A program made the position numbers and the translations under genes. DNA of 64,000 nucleotides from Undaria pinnatifida (Eukaryota > Sar > Phaeophyceae > Laminariales > Alariaceae). Positions 32,124-43,690 of the stretch are shown here, piece by piece (positions within the stretch are counted from its first letter, which is position 1; each line of letters opens with the position of its first letter). The DNA is taken from positions 22,813,699 through 22,877,698 of the forward strand of contig JABAKD010000002.1 of NCBI GenBank assembly GCA_012845835.1. Direction: 5' to 3'. The notes beneath the pieces were generated by a model. The model had not been told where the DNA came from, did no database searches, and saw nothing but the letters and a program-made list of their open reading frames with translations.

Positions 32124-35100
32124 CTACTGGGGTCCTCTGCTACACAGAAAAATATCACGCACGCAGGTCGGCAAAGCTTGCCTGAGCTCGCCGGGATCCC
32201 GATCCATGAACTTCTTCACCACTGCGCAGGCGTCCTGCAAGAGAGCCGCAGGCGACGTGGACCCGTGCGGCACGGGCCCCTCCTTGCGCCCATCCAGCTC
32301 GTAGAGGACGCCTTCGACTTCCCTGCACAGCACAATCAGTCGCAATCGCCGGGGGCACGGTCTTACAGTCGATGCGTCGACAAGGCGGCGCCGGCGGCCA
32401 ACCTACGTCCAACCGAAGCACAACCACCGTTCTCATCACTCGATAGCGCGGGCAGGTGGGCGCGTGCAACCTACGCACGCACAAAGCGCGGCCGCCAACT
32501 GCGCAGCCTCAAAGCGTGTGCCGCACGGCACACAGCTTATCCTTGTAGCTGTCGTCGTCGTTGGCGGAACCACAATTCCGGTGACAACGACCCATGCGCT
32601 CGTTCATCCACACCGCCAAACGTCCGCGCTCGTGGTCACCGTCAAAACGCGGGGGACGAACAAGAACATATCTGTGGTGGGGCCGCAAGACCTGTCACCC
32701 CGTCCAGGTGCCTACGGCGACTCAGCTTACGTGGGGCATGTGAAAAGAGTGTTAATCTAGCAACTCAACTCACGTGAGGCAAATGAAGTGAGTGTTGATC
32801 TTCTCCTCCCTCGCAATCTGTTCGCTTTGGCCCTGTTGAGCGGCCTCCTCATGGACCTCCTCCAGCTCATCCTCCTGAGGGGTAAAACAAGCACCTGTCA
32901 AAATCGGTCCAATGAGGCTACCGGTACGCACCTTCGTCGAAAAAATACCGCGACCAAAAAAGGTAAAAAAACGAAAAAAACAGAAGAACATGCCGTCCGC
33001 CCGGGCCACACACCCGTACCGCAATAGCATATTAATAGCGTTTCCACGCATTCCCAACGCGAGACAACAAAAGAGCGCCACCGCTTGAAGAAGGCAGCGC
33101 GGCAGTCGCTTACATCGTGCAGGGCTTGCGCGATCTCCGCTGGAGTCAGCTGTCGAGTCTTCTCCCAAAACCGGTTCAAAAAGCACTCCTTGTCTGCCGC
33201 GATCATGAGGACCGGACGCATCGATAGAGGCGTGAGCGACGTGCACTTCCGGTGTGGACACGCGGTCAGGCCGACGTCGCGACATCCCCTGTTCCCAACC
33301 GCGAGGGCGGAACGCAATAATTTCCTCATCCCGACCAGCAATATCGAAATAAGACGAGTACATACTCTCCTCGCAACAAAAACGAAACCACGTGGATGCT
33401 TGGATTCCGTGCGTAGATCTTTCTACATTGCTTATCTAAAGCCCGGCGCACCGGCGAATAGCCGTCTCCGAGTTAGCCCGAACAAGCGCGCGCAAACAAA
33501 TAACTTCCACGGTTGGTGACTGCTATTTTCGCGAACCTCGAGCTGAAACTGCTGCTTGAACTCATCACCTCGTTTCCTCACTCTTAGTTAGCGCAACAGC
33601 ACATATCTCCTTATCCGACCAGCGAGCCCAGCAATTCCCGCTCCGGTGCAAAGCTCAGCGCAAGCAAAACACGTCTCGCACAAACGAATCCTAAGGACTG
33701 AGGAAATTTCATCGATTATCATCTTCCGGCCATCTCGCGTGCTCACCAAGCGTAATCCCTCTGGACACGGATGCATTAAGAGCGCAGTGGAGGAGCCCAA
33801 CCGTCCCGCACGCATTCCCCACGGTTTGCTTCCTGCAAAACCACAAAAACAAAAACGATCGCACACCGCGCGAGGGACCGAGAAGGGCCTGAGAGATCAC
33901 TATGGGCATGGGAATGTCGAGCAGCGAATTTTCCCGGACTCGCGCTATAAGCAAGCCGCATATTCGCGGCGGGCGGCGAGAGCTTAAGCGGAACAAGAAG
34001 GTAACGACTTTGAGGTGAATTTCTGCGTGTCCCTTTTTTACCCAACCCGATGCCGCCAGCAAAATCTGTCCTTGTGACCGTCTACTTCTGCATTGTTTCG
34101 TAGGTGGCCTGGGGAGGCGCGCGTGGACACCGTTGTCTACGGCTGGGCAACATGTATCTGGTACCTGATACGACATAGCGGAGAATGGCGGGTTTCCAGG
34201 TAGCCACGACGGCGGAGGGCCTCAGGGCGCATACGTTAGGTGGACACATGAGCCCGCAAAAAAAACTACGAGAAATAAAAGTACGTAGCAGCATAGCGCA
34301 ACACAAAGCACGACTCGTTTCACCGCTACACACAACGATTGCACCACTACCCTCTGTCTGCGCGATTTATCGGCATCTGACGGTGCATTTTCATCACCCA
34401 AGCGGGTTACTACGCGTCCAGGCAACGTCCACGCATCGGCAGAGGGAGCAACGCAGGCAGCACAATCGATCACGATCGAAGGGGGACAGACACAAACACA
34501 CGCCCTACGTCCATGCCACCGATCGCCCACAGCAACAGCTAACAGTAAATTGCGATGAGGCCCCAAGCGGGTTGCGCGCTCACATGAAGTACAGGTTAGG
34601 TTTGGCCGGGTCCGCGGACTCGCGGATTCGCGCCGTCTCCTCCTCCCTGTGCTTCTCCGTGGAGGCCTTAATCGGAAAGAGCATCACCACGCCCAGCACG
34701 GGCTGCGGCACCATCGCCAGGGCCCAGTCTTCGGTGCTGAACACGTCCGTGAACCTGGCCGTTCATACGAGTCATGCCTTTTTAGCCCTTTTTGCGACCG
34801 CAGGTTAGATTTGAGCGAAATTATGCTGTTGACACAGTCAGAACATCATGGTCATTCTCATCAACATCTGCCAGTCACGGGGATCTCTCGTCAAGCTGAT
34901 ATATCACCATAGCGCCGCTGGACGGGGTTGAAAAACTCCACCTGGTACGAGTAATGAGTACAGGCATACAATCCCAAGCATAGCAGACCACGGCATGCAC
35001 TGGTATTTCTTGTGCAAGTTGTATTTCTGCACTTTCAGACACTGTCTGTGGCATGTTATTCTTCGGGTCCCATGATATAATATTTGACGGGTAATGTACG

Positions 35101-35901
35101 TACCTGGTATTTGTATGACAGCGGTAGCATAATGCAGACTCAGCGGTACCCATTAAATGCCGATCGGTGCCGGGGGGCTATCAGCGGACGCGAGCGGCTC
35201 AGGCTTTCAGGCAAACTGGATTGCTGGGATACTACATGTATTTTACTCGTACGTTCGGAGTTCGTGCGAGAGTCGCGACACGTGTTTGACGACTGCATGC
35301 TGCTTTGATGCATGCTGCCTTATGACAAACTGGGCAAAACGTGAAAAAAAACACCGGAGAATGCTCTGCTAGGTGCAAGCTTGATGCGAACCTCGTTTTT
35401 TGAAGAAATTTCGACGTTTTGGCGCGTTCTGGCTCGCTCTTGCGGTGCTCTTGTCGCAATGAGTGCGGGCCTGCTAGGCGCGAGACGACGCGTTTCTCCC
35501 GTTGTGGTATCCGCCCCCCCTAACCTCTACCCACGCCGAAAAATGGGGCCGAAAAGTTCTACAATCGCGCATCCAAAAAGTCAAACAACCGGGCATGCAA
35601 AACGTCGAACAACCGGGCACCCCAAACGTCAGTCCCATCATCAATTCACCAACATCAACATCACCAACACAAACACCGACAACGACAAATAACATCGTTC
35701 CGCTTTATGCATACAGAAAACATCAAACGGGCGCGTGGGCCACTGAACCAACGATAAAAATAGGAAATAGGCCATGAGTACTAACACACTACGAGTACTT
35801 AAAATGAAGTAACTGCTGTGTGTTATGTAGTGCTAACCTGTAAGTTCCCGTTGGCCACCCCATCTTTTCGATGTACTTGTTCATCACGTCTGGGTTGGAT
35901 T
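32124..35901 (-). CDS. Ubiquitin carboxyl-terminal hydrolase, UCH-L1/L3 family (first exon missing)
   Basis: Cysteine protease that releases ubiquitin from small C-terminal adducts. Six minus-strand exons with GT-AG sites and consistent phases: 35901-35838 ([20 protein letters not shown]), 34754-34584 ([18 protein letters not shown]), 33832-33747 ([15 protein letters not shown]), 33193-33114, 32874-32774 ([11 protein letters not shown]) and 32322-32124 ([25 protein letters not shown]). The oxyanion Gln and catalytic Cys (33808-33810), His (32788-32790) and Asp (32292-32294) are all present. These exons give 233 residues, about the usual family length. The exon for the first ~10 residues (W-x-PLE) was not found; exon 35901 enters in phase 1. 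The C-terminal tail after ELR may instead be spliced. No disruption seen. Confidence 0.93.
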
Positions 35902-36139
35902 CTGCAAAGCGGCACGAGGGGGAGATTGTAATGAGACGTTTACGACAACATACAGCGTTTGTTGTAGAGAGAATGGCATGTTATATTCAAGTCTCAAAAG
36001 CATCATCAAATATTTAGCCCCTGGTAGGCAGTGAGTGCCCAGAGCAAGCATTCATTGTGTTCGAGGACGAACGCACGTTGCAGCAGCAGACATAGAAGAC
36101 TCTACGCGCATAAGGCAAGGCCACAGCAGCCATGCTACT

Positions 36140-36240
36140 AATAGCAGCTATTAATACCACTAAAAATTCTGTTGTTTTTCGATGTTCTTATTCACTGCTG
36201 GTGTGTTCATCGATGTCCGCCGGGTTCGATTCTGCAAAGC
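36140..36240 (-). pseudogene. Decayed duplicate of the UCH exon 35838-35901
   Basis: The 3' splice site CCGCTTTGCAG and the following AATC-AACCC-GACAT-GATGAACA repeat those of the functional exon about 330 bp away. The reading frame (SNPADIDEHTSSE) then meets a stop, and no matching donor follows. A partial tandem duplication of the intron-exon boundary is the simplest account. Confidence 0.6.
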
Positions 36241-36282
36241 GGCCGGCGGCGAGGGGAGCAAATATGTACGTTAGAATAAGGT

Positions 36283-37172
36283 TATCTAAATCTTGGATAA
36301 TATCGCGATATCAGGCGTTTAGAATTATGTGCGTCTCGAGTTTTAGACGACCGCGGGCTGTTGGGAATTTTTTCGGCGTACGTGGTCTGCACATGCGCAA
36401 CATCGCGATGGTCAAAATCCACACCATCGCGATATTTTTGTTCTGGTTCTTCGTCAAAAATGCAGTTTTACTCCTGTCCGTGCCTAGGAGAGAGACCCAT
36501 CTGCAGCCACATGCCAGCAAACAGAGCACACTGGCTGCCCAACATCACACACAACCGCTGCACGTATGATATCCTCAGCCGCCAGAACGGCGCCACGAAT
36601 AACGGCCGCGACCACTGTGTTAGCCCGTTGACAGACCGGCGCCCCTGCTCTCGAGCCCGGGCAAGATGTTTCCGTTGCTTGATTACAGCAGTGTTCAATG
36701 AGGGTACAGCACAACAGTAGTTGAAGCACCGAGCAATCGGTTGCTCCTGTTGGGTCAACCCCCTTGCCTGCGTCCGTTCCTTGCCATCGCGTTTAGATTG
36801 TGTGTCTACCCCAACTTACCCCAACCTTAACCATCCAAAGCTACCCCAGAGCACCACCCATCGCCGCTTCCGCGCGTTTATACCGTGTGGTGCCCAGTTG
36901 TTGCTGCAGACCACGTTCTCAAGCACATGCCGCGTGTGTGCCTCGTCTCATTCTCTTGGCAGCTACCAGGTAGTGCCCTACATACGCTGCTCTGGTCCTC
37001 GGGCGGGGCGGGGCAAATAACCTTGGTTCGTCTCGTCTCGAGTTTTAGACCCTCGATGCATGTGGAAAACACGCCGTCGTCAGTGTTAAATCACGAAATG
37101 CCCAAACAAATATCGCCGTACTAACAAAAGCACCAAAATACCTAGACATCAGCGTCCGTCGAGTTGTAGATA
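36283..37172 (+). mobile_element. Element R3, copy a (890 bp)
   Basis: Pairs with 57023-57893 over its whole length. Ends: ATCTAAATCTTGGAT at the left and GTCGAGTTGTAGAT at the right, degenerate inverted repeats of the ATCTAAAACTCC type. Shared interior landmarks are a CGCGATAT hairpin (about 36397-36435), CCTAGGAGAGAGACCCATCTG, CTGCACGTATGAT, TGCTCTCGAGCCCGGGCAAG and GTCTCGTCTCGAG. No coding frame is conserved between copies, so it is non-autonomous. Confidence 0.7.
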
Positions 37173-38984
37173 ACTCTAATGTTAGAATACAACAGCTGCT
37201 GTCTGCACGGGAGATTTTGCTTTTAATCTCTCCCCACACCACGCCGTTGTTGCGGTGTAGATACAACACATGGATTTTCGGTCACTTTTCTCGAGCCGAA
37301 GCCGGTGGCCGCATGACTGAAGTCGCACTCGAGACCAGAGGCACCCGTGCAGCCCGATCCACGAGATGCAAAAAACAACACGATAGAGTGCAAGATCTTG
37401 CACCCCCAAAGGGGCTCGCTGTGTTTTCAAAGCGAACGAATACATCGAAATCTGCCCGGCATGAAGACGTTTACAATCACAAGCAGCAGCTATAGTCTAT
37501 GCATGGATAGGTGGTGTCGCGCGAAGGACTTGCCTTTATTTCGAACTCAGTAAGATACAACACAGCAGTTAATACTACTCTTTTCTCCGCGTCCTTTCTC
37601 TTTCGTACGTATGACGTGATTCATGCGGCGTGAACGCGACGTCCGAGTTATTTTTCTGCAGCGCGGGAGCTCTTCGCATTTGCAAGTGGTACGTTGCAAC
37701 AAATCATGGACTTCTGTCCGCGTCACGTTTTCTTCTATTTGAGTTAGCGTAGCGGGCGGATGCCGCCCGCGGAGCGAAGCGCCTAGTATCTGGTACGGTA
37801 CCGGCATGCCTGCATGCGTGTAACACATACACAGAGTACGATCATTTGGGGCGGGGGGATAATTTTCAATTTTCTGCGGATACAATATCACACTGCATCA
37901 CAATTTTCTTCTGCGTCCATGCTTGGTGGTGGTATTGCGTCCGCATGCTCGTGAACATGAGCTCTCATAGCGGCCTTTCCGTCGGAGGCCGCAGGCAATG
38001 CCAATTGCATGCTGTATGCCCCTGGAGGCACGGAGGGTAGGCACGACGGAATTCTTGAAGAGCAGACAGAATCAAAATTGAATTTCCTGATGGAACATTT
38101 TAGTAGGTCTCACCAAGAGGGAACCATCTCTTCCTTCCCTTGTCGGAAGTGAAAGGCGACGGCGCCGAAAGAGCAGCGCTAGGTTCGGCCATTGCTTCCT
38201 GTCTGCTAAGCTGCGCGTGGTGGAGTTGCCCGTCTGAGAGAGCTCGATGTCGGAGATTGCGAGTTGTGCACACAGGCAAAGGAAACCACTACGAAATCGG
38301 GTTTCCACAAGATTTGATGGGCCTTGTTCAAGTGGGGTTTCGAGCGGATCCATTAAAGAGAAAAGCGGACAATCAACCGCGACATGCGCCGTGCGAGCAC
38401 GAAGGATCACGTGGGACCAACGTAGGATATACTTCTGTACTATCTATGTCCGCGATTAACACGAGTAGTTGCTAGTTAGTATTGGGGGGAATCGTGCAAT
38501 CTGAACAGACACTGCTTGTATTGATTGGAAAGAAGAGCGCACTCTTGAGTAGGATACCAGTAAACCAGCATCGAATTGGATCATGGATGGCGTGCATTTA
38601 ATGTGAACAACGGTGAACGGATCCCCCAACATCAAGCTGCCGGGGGTGTTGTGCTCTGTCTGTGACATTCATTTCCCAAATAGTGTAACATGCAGCATAC
38701 GGGTATCTCCATTGTTGCTGCTGCTTCAGAGAGCTACAAACAATGCTCGCAGTCGCCTGTAACTATCACTTACTGCTATGGTCTAGATAGAGAGCCTACA
38801 ACACGCTCCATCTGAGTTTGTGAGGAGCACTGCACTCCTTGATCCTGGGGTGTTTTTGGCGAATCTGCCCCCCTGCAAACTCCGATGAGCGTCCGCCTGG
38901 GCATCCAGTGTTTCCGAGCTGATGTGCCCACGCGCTCCCTCGCATCGCAGTATAGACCTGCGTCGTCTCCCCTTCAATGATTCA
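37173..38984. other. No recognisable gene
   Basis: Several open frames (for example minus 37547-37891, plus 38140-38475) show no domain. Nothing else seen. Confidence 0.4.
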
Positions 38985-39480
38985 GCATGATGCCGTGCTG
39001 TTGGGTCCACACAGCTTGGTGCGTTTCAATAGCCGCTCCTGCCCTTCGCCCGTCAGACAAACAGACTATTGGCGAGCTGGCGATAAATCAGCACGCTCTG
39101 GTGGGCGTATCGGCTTTGGGCATCGACCCCTTCGCCTCGGACGGCGGCTTCCACCTTTGCTACAATAGTACCCTGGCGACACCCCATCCGACAAGCCACA
39201 GCTGTTCGCGGTCAACTTGGTCCGCTATAACGGATCCACGCGCTCACAGGCCATAGACTTACAGACAGAGATGCTGCCCTGGCCAGACCTACTCTCAGTT
39301 GAGGAGCACTTCGTCGCCTCACAGCTGCAGGTCCCTTGTCGCCGCTCACGCCCCGCCCATGCGCTTTGCGCTGGACGTCCTGGAAGCGCGACAGCCGTGC
39401 CCGGCCGGTCTTCCGATTCGCCCACCATACACTAGATCTCGACCGTTTCAGAGTAATCCTCGTAGTTGAGGCGGCCACGG
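38985..39480 (+). pseudogene. Coding remnant, possibly of the gypsy element downstream
   Basis: Frames here give protein-like stretches (DKQTIGELAINQHALVGVSA, IDPFASDGGFHLCYNST, SQAIDLQTEMLPWPDLLSVE) separated by a frameshift near 39175 and stops. I do not recognise the domain. Its place just upstream of an integrase remnant on the same strand suggests another part of the same retrotransposon. Confidence 0.35.
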
Positions 39481-39779
39481 CTTTCGCCCTGGCCTGCCCT
39501 CCTGGGGTGCCTGACTCCTAACCAGCGTGCTTCGTTTTTATACTTACGATACACCGTTCTGGGCCGGATACATACGATACATATCTTTCTTGGCCGGCCG
39601 CTGACCTTGTCCACCGATTTTGTATCGTGTTTCCCCCCACACCCACGCCTTTCCTTCTCGAAGATTCAAGAGCTTGCTGGTAACGGTCGCCTCCACACCA
39701 CCAATGATGGTATAATCTTACTCGTTCGGAAGCCAACCCCACCCCCCCTTCTGACTCACAACCACATAGGTGGGACGTG

Positions 39780-40121
39780 CGGCTAGTTTGTTGAACCACG
39801 AACCTGTTCGCGTTTGCGTGACGCTGCTCATGCGCCCTTGGGTCATGAAGCGAACGCTCGTAGCCTTACCGATCTACGGCTGCCTGCTGCCTTGGCACCA
39901 AGCGCACCCTGCAAATAATGCTCGAACGGTTTAACTGGTAAATTGACATGGGCATTTACAGCCGATCGTGGCTTCGGGACTACCTGATGTACCAAGCACG
40001 GCAAAACTCACGGCTAACGGTCCCCTGATCCATCATCTCGATGCCCCCGCCAGTGGGATCCGGCACCCTCATCGGCGTCTTTCAAACCGCTTTCGATCAC
40101 GCCCCAGTGTAATGCCTATGC
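39780..40121 (+). pseudogene. Ty3/gypsy integrase, N-terminal part (broken)
   Basis: Reads MLERFNW, stop, then IDMGIYSRSWLRDYLMYQAR and NSRLTVP before another stop. This corresponds to the zinc-binding region of Ty3/gypsy integrases, where the two Cys of the HHCC motif are here Tyr. In-frame stops make it dead. The sequence breaks at 40121 and resumes at 42104 after an inserted element. Confidence 0.7.
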
Positions 40122-40318
40122 AGGCTGGTTCAAGTAAAAATAAATCCCGAAATGTATTCCTTGGCGAATATCCACGCCGTTTTTGCAATTCAGGCCGTGG
40201 CATTTTGCACGTCTTCTATGTGCCCTTGCGAAGACCTCACCTGTCATTCTTTCGTTTTGTTTTTGTTTTGCCTGATTTTTCGTCAGATAAATTTTTCGGA
40301 AAAATTGTATCACCTTAG

Positions 40319-41319
40319 GCCGTTTCTTATAGCATTGGATTCTCATCTTCGATTCCGCCAGAATCCGATTCGGCAAAATTCGGGCGGAGAAGAAAGCCCG
40401 ACCTTTCTTATAGCGAACGGATTTTGTCAGACGGATTTCAGCAGGACTGTCATTTTTTTTTGAAAACAGCGCGCGCAAAACCCAACACCACACAGCAGCA
40501 GCAGCAGCAGCAGCACACAGCAGACCGATACAGACATACAGACGCAGCGCAGAGGCAGCAGACCACACGCAGCAGACCACACAGACGTTGCAAACATGCC
40601 GGACCAAGAGGCACCAGAGTCGCTGTTGCTAAGCTACAACAGCCTGGCGGAAGCAGCTATAGAGCATTTTGCAGAGTGCTGTGTTGGAGGCATGACACAG
40701 AAGCAGATACTCATGCAGCTCCTCCAGCTCCTGCCACCAACCCGACTTTGTGTAGTCTTTGCGAGGGTGCACACGCCGCCTCTTGACAGCCCTTGACATC
40801 TCATCGTCCTCTGTGTCGGGCTCTAGCTCGTCTTCGTAGTCTTGTAAGATGAGGTCCCAGGTGGCGACACTACGCTGCTGCTGCAGATGGAAGGCAGCTA
40901 GCGTGGTGGCAAAGACAGCAGAAACGTCGACACCAGCTTTTTCTCTCGCTGTCGCGGCCATTTGATGGTGCACCACGCGTCCCGAGGGCAAGCCAAGTTC
41001 GTAGGCTAGCCCACGGGCGACGCCCAGCAGCCCTAACAGCGCCGGCACTGCAGCACGCATGTGGGGTAGCCCGATGTGTGTGTGTGTGCGCGCGCGCGCG
41101 GCGCAACCAGAGAGTTTCAAATAATCCGAGACAGAAATCCGGGTTGGGCAGCGTCTCGGATTTTGGTCAGGAATCCGAGTGGCCGCAACTCGAAAAGCTA
41201 AAATCGGATTTTTCCGAATTGGATTGTGCCAAAATCCGTGTCTATAAGAAGGCGGAAATGGGCTCAAATCGGATTCTGGCGGAATCGAAGATGAGAATCC
41301 AATGCTATAAGAAACGGCC
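40319..41319 (-). mobile_element. PIF/Harbinger-type element (1001 bp), TTA target duplication
   Basis: Inverted terminal repeats of more than 50 bp, starting GGCCGTTTCTTATAGCATTG at the left and ending in its complement at the right, are nearly perfect and flanked by TTA at 40316-40318 and 41320-41322. GGCC-type ends with a TTA duplication are characteristic of PIF/Harbinger. A minus-strand transposase-like N-terminus lies inside. High repeat identity suggests a recent insertion. Confidence 0.85.
40629..41267 (-). pseudogene. Harbinger transposase-like N-terminal fragment
   Basis: The frame includes an acidic stretch (DEDELEPDTEDDE region), a basic RRRVHPRKDYTKSGWW and an ELEELHEYLLL segment ending at 40629. 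The R-x-DY-x-S-x-W pattern resembles the start of Harbinger-type DDE transposases. No DDE core follows, so it is truncated. The plus-strand CAG repeat (40496-40516) lies outside this frame. Confidence 0.4.
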
Positions 41320-42103
41320 TTAGATAATTTTTTTTAAGCGAACAAAAAAATAAAAACGGAGGTCAGGCCTCGGGATGGGCATGTAGAACACGTGTGCGAA
41401 CATTCAGGATCTATCCCTCAAAAACGGCGAGGACATTTGGACTTGGGTGCGCAAAAATGAGTATGATACCTAATTTCTTTCAAATGACTTGGTTTTAGTG
41501 TTGGATACAGTTTTTTCTCTATATTCTGCTTAATGTCGAACTTGGGCAGGTCAGATCTTCGATTTTATGCGCGAAATTTCTGCAGACATGCCTTGGAGTA
41601 CCTCCAACCGGTTCGTGCAAATTGCGGCGCATTTTTTTTTCGCCCCGCTTGGAAAAAGCCTGAATATTATTATTTTACATTTTGCCCTCCGACAATATAG
41701 TATAGTCTAGATGCCGTTCCGATGTAAATCGAATATCCTTCCATAAAGCAGCAGTAGTACCTATGAAGTCGAATGATCGCACCATAAGGCAGTGGTATCT
41801 TCCGCCAGCCATTTCTTCATTTCCTTTCCCCACATCTTCTCCTTTTATCTACTGTTTCATTTCCCTATATGTGTTTTAGCTAGGAGTCTCTGAATGCTAT
41901 TGAAAAATTGAAGGCCTGCCATGGGTCGATACGAGTTTCGCTCCTAAAGACAGCCCGAGGACGTTAAAAAAAACTGGCTATATCACTCTCTTCCGCTGGT
42001 CATGGGGGTCAGTATGTGATACCAAGTATTCACCCTTTGACTAGATATTGCGAACGGCATTCGTGGGGGGAAGACTTTCGGGTTTTTAGCGTGAACCAAC
42101 CTG

Positions 42104-43690
42104 TGTCTTGCCTTCACCGACTTTTTTGACCGCAGCGCAGACATGTTTGCGGTCACTGCAACCGAATTTACATCTGAGGGGGCGGCGAGGGTCATCATCA
42201 ACCAGTATACTCCCGTCTGGCTATGTCCGCGCGGCATGCTCTCGTTCAACGGCCTCCAGTTTGCTGGAAGCGGACGCAAGCTGTCTATACAGCTTTTCGG
42301 CGTTCACAAAATCGCCGTAATCTCTTAACATCCCAACGACAACGGTGGTGCGTGTGAACCACGTGGTTGCCCAAATGCTGGCCATGGCCGTCAACAAGCG
42401 CCAAGATGGCTGGGATGCGCAGCTCTCTCACATCGAATTTGTGTACAAGAAGTTGGTCAGCGCCACCGCCTTTGAAGCCCCTAATGAGGCTGTCATGGGC
42501 AGGCTTCCACCTTTCCCTTTCACGAATTTCGAACTCGCCATGGTAGTCGGACATCAAAGCCTGTCCTGCGACCAGCTCGCCTGCTCCGATCCGGCGACAG
42601 GCCGCCAGCGGCGCTCGTACAACAACGTTTGCGATCATCATGCCTTCACAGTTTCCCTATTGGACCGCCGAAACTCCGCCCTTTCCGACGCGCCGCATCA
42701 GGTTCCCAAGTATGTCGTTGGCAGTTGGGCGCCCTTGTACAATACGGCTGCCACCAGTCGCCAACGCGCTAAGGCTAGCACGGACGCCAACGTCCTCAAG
42801 ACCAAAGTTTTGCTCAAATGGATCGGCCCCTACACAATTGTTGCGATCGGCCCCTCTCACCTCGGTGACACCCCGGATGATTCCCCTCTCTGCGCAATGC
42901 TCCTGAACTTTGATCTCCCTCCCTACATGCCCGTTCCCACCATTCGTTCGGTGGCGCACTGCAAGGTCCGTGCCAATCCTCACGGAAGAAACGACATTCC
43001 GGGGTAGGTTTCGGCGGAGTTGAAGCAGTATGCTCAACATCTTCTCGAAAAACTCCCCCCAGGACGCAGTCACACAAGACGACGTCTCGACTCCCCTTTA
43101 ACACCTGGCAGTGGAGAAGATCGCCCGACATCAATGCGCTCACGGTCGAGACGGGGGCTCATCGCGGTAATGTACGAGATCCATTGGACTGGAGTCTCTC
43201 TCGCCCTTCCGGGAAAGGCAAATCAATCTCCTGCTCTTTCAACACCAGATCTTGCTCTACTGGGTCGGCGTTCCGAACCAGTACCTCCAAACCAACCGCC
43301 AATCGCCTGTACCGCCGGATGCGAATTGGCGCTGCACAATGTGCTTTTTCTCGAGGGCACGGCGAGCGTTTTATGGCGCTCGGGTACGGCTGCGTCCCGC
43401 GTGCGGATTCGCTTTTCCGCTACAGTGCCACTGTGCTTCCAAACGGTGCCCGCGTTTGGAACAAGACGACGGTTTGAGGTAGCTTAGGAAATCAGCGCGA
43501 GTAAGATTACGGGTGGGATATATGTAGTTCGTTTTCTCGATGACTCGGGATCAATCAAGCTTCCTCTTTCTCTGGCGCGCTACACGGCCTCAACGATAGC
43601 TGCACGCGGTTATTGTTGCCTGTAAGCCCATTTAGCGAACGCGTTTGTATGGTTGACCCAACGTAACGTAGATGCGACTCGAGGCGCTGA
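42104..43690 (+). pseudogene. Ty3/gypsy integrase core and C-terminus (frameshifted)
   Basis: Core pieces in different frames: FTDFFDRSADMFAVTATEFT, WLCPRGMLSFNGLQF, HPNDNGG, then RVNHVVAQMLAMAVNKRQDG and FEAPNEAVMGRLPPFPF in the long frame 42345-43007. These cover the DDE region, though the second Asp is replaced (LSFNG instead of the usual LSDNG). The C-terminal domain follows (LLKWIGPYTIVAIGPS, then IAVMYEIHWTG, NRLYRRMRIGAAQ and GYGCVPRADSLFRY in other frames), then VRFLDDSGSIKLPLS near 43.53 kb. Protease, RT, RNase H and LTRs were not found. Integrase would insert the cDNA; this copy is inactive. Confidence 0.85.

Larger units (their letters stand above)
40122..42103. mobile_element. DNA element with CAGGYTGGTTCA inverted ends inserted in the integrase
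   Basis: Left end CAGGCTGGTTCAAGTAAAAA and right end (complement) CAGGTTGGTTCACGCTAAAA are imperfect terminal inverted repeats. They sit exactly where the integrase similarity stops and resumes. Flanking bases (TGCCTATG and TGTCTTGC) could be a decayed 8-bp target duplication, as in hAT elements. The element carries a nested Harbinger-type element (40319-41319). The remaining 1 kb is AT-rich with no transposase seen. Confidence 0.6.

Noticed and set aside
36140..36240. Second functional UCH exon (mutually exclusive exon)
   Set aside because: A stop follows after about 13 codons and no donor matches, so it is more simply a decayed duplicate.
40496..40516. CAG repeat as coding poly-Gln
   Set aside because: It lies in the subterminal region of the Harbinger element with no supporting frame; only the CAG run at 18331-18363 is in a believable gene.
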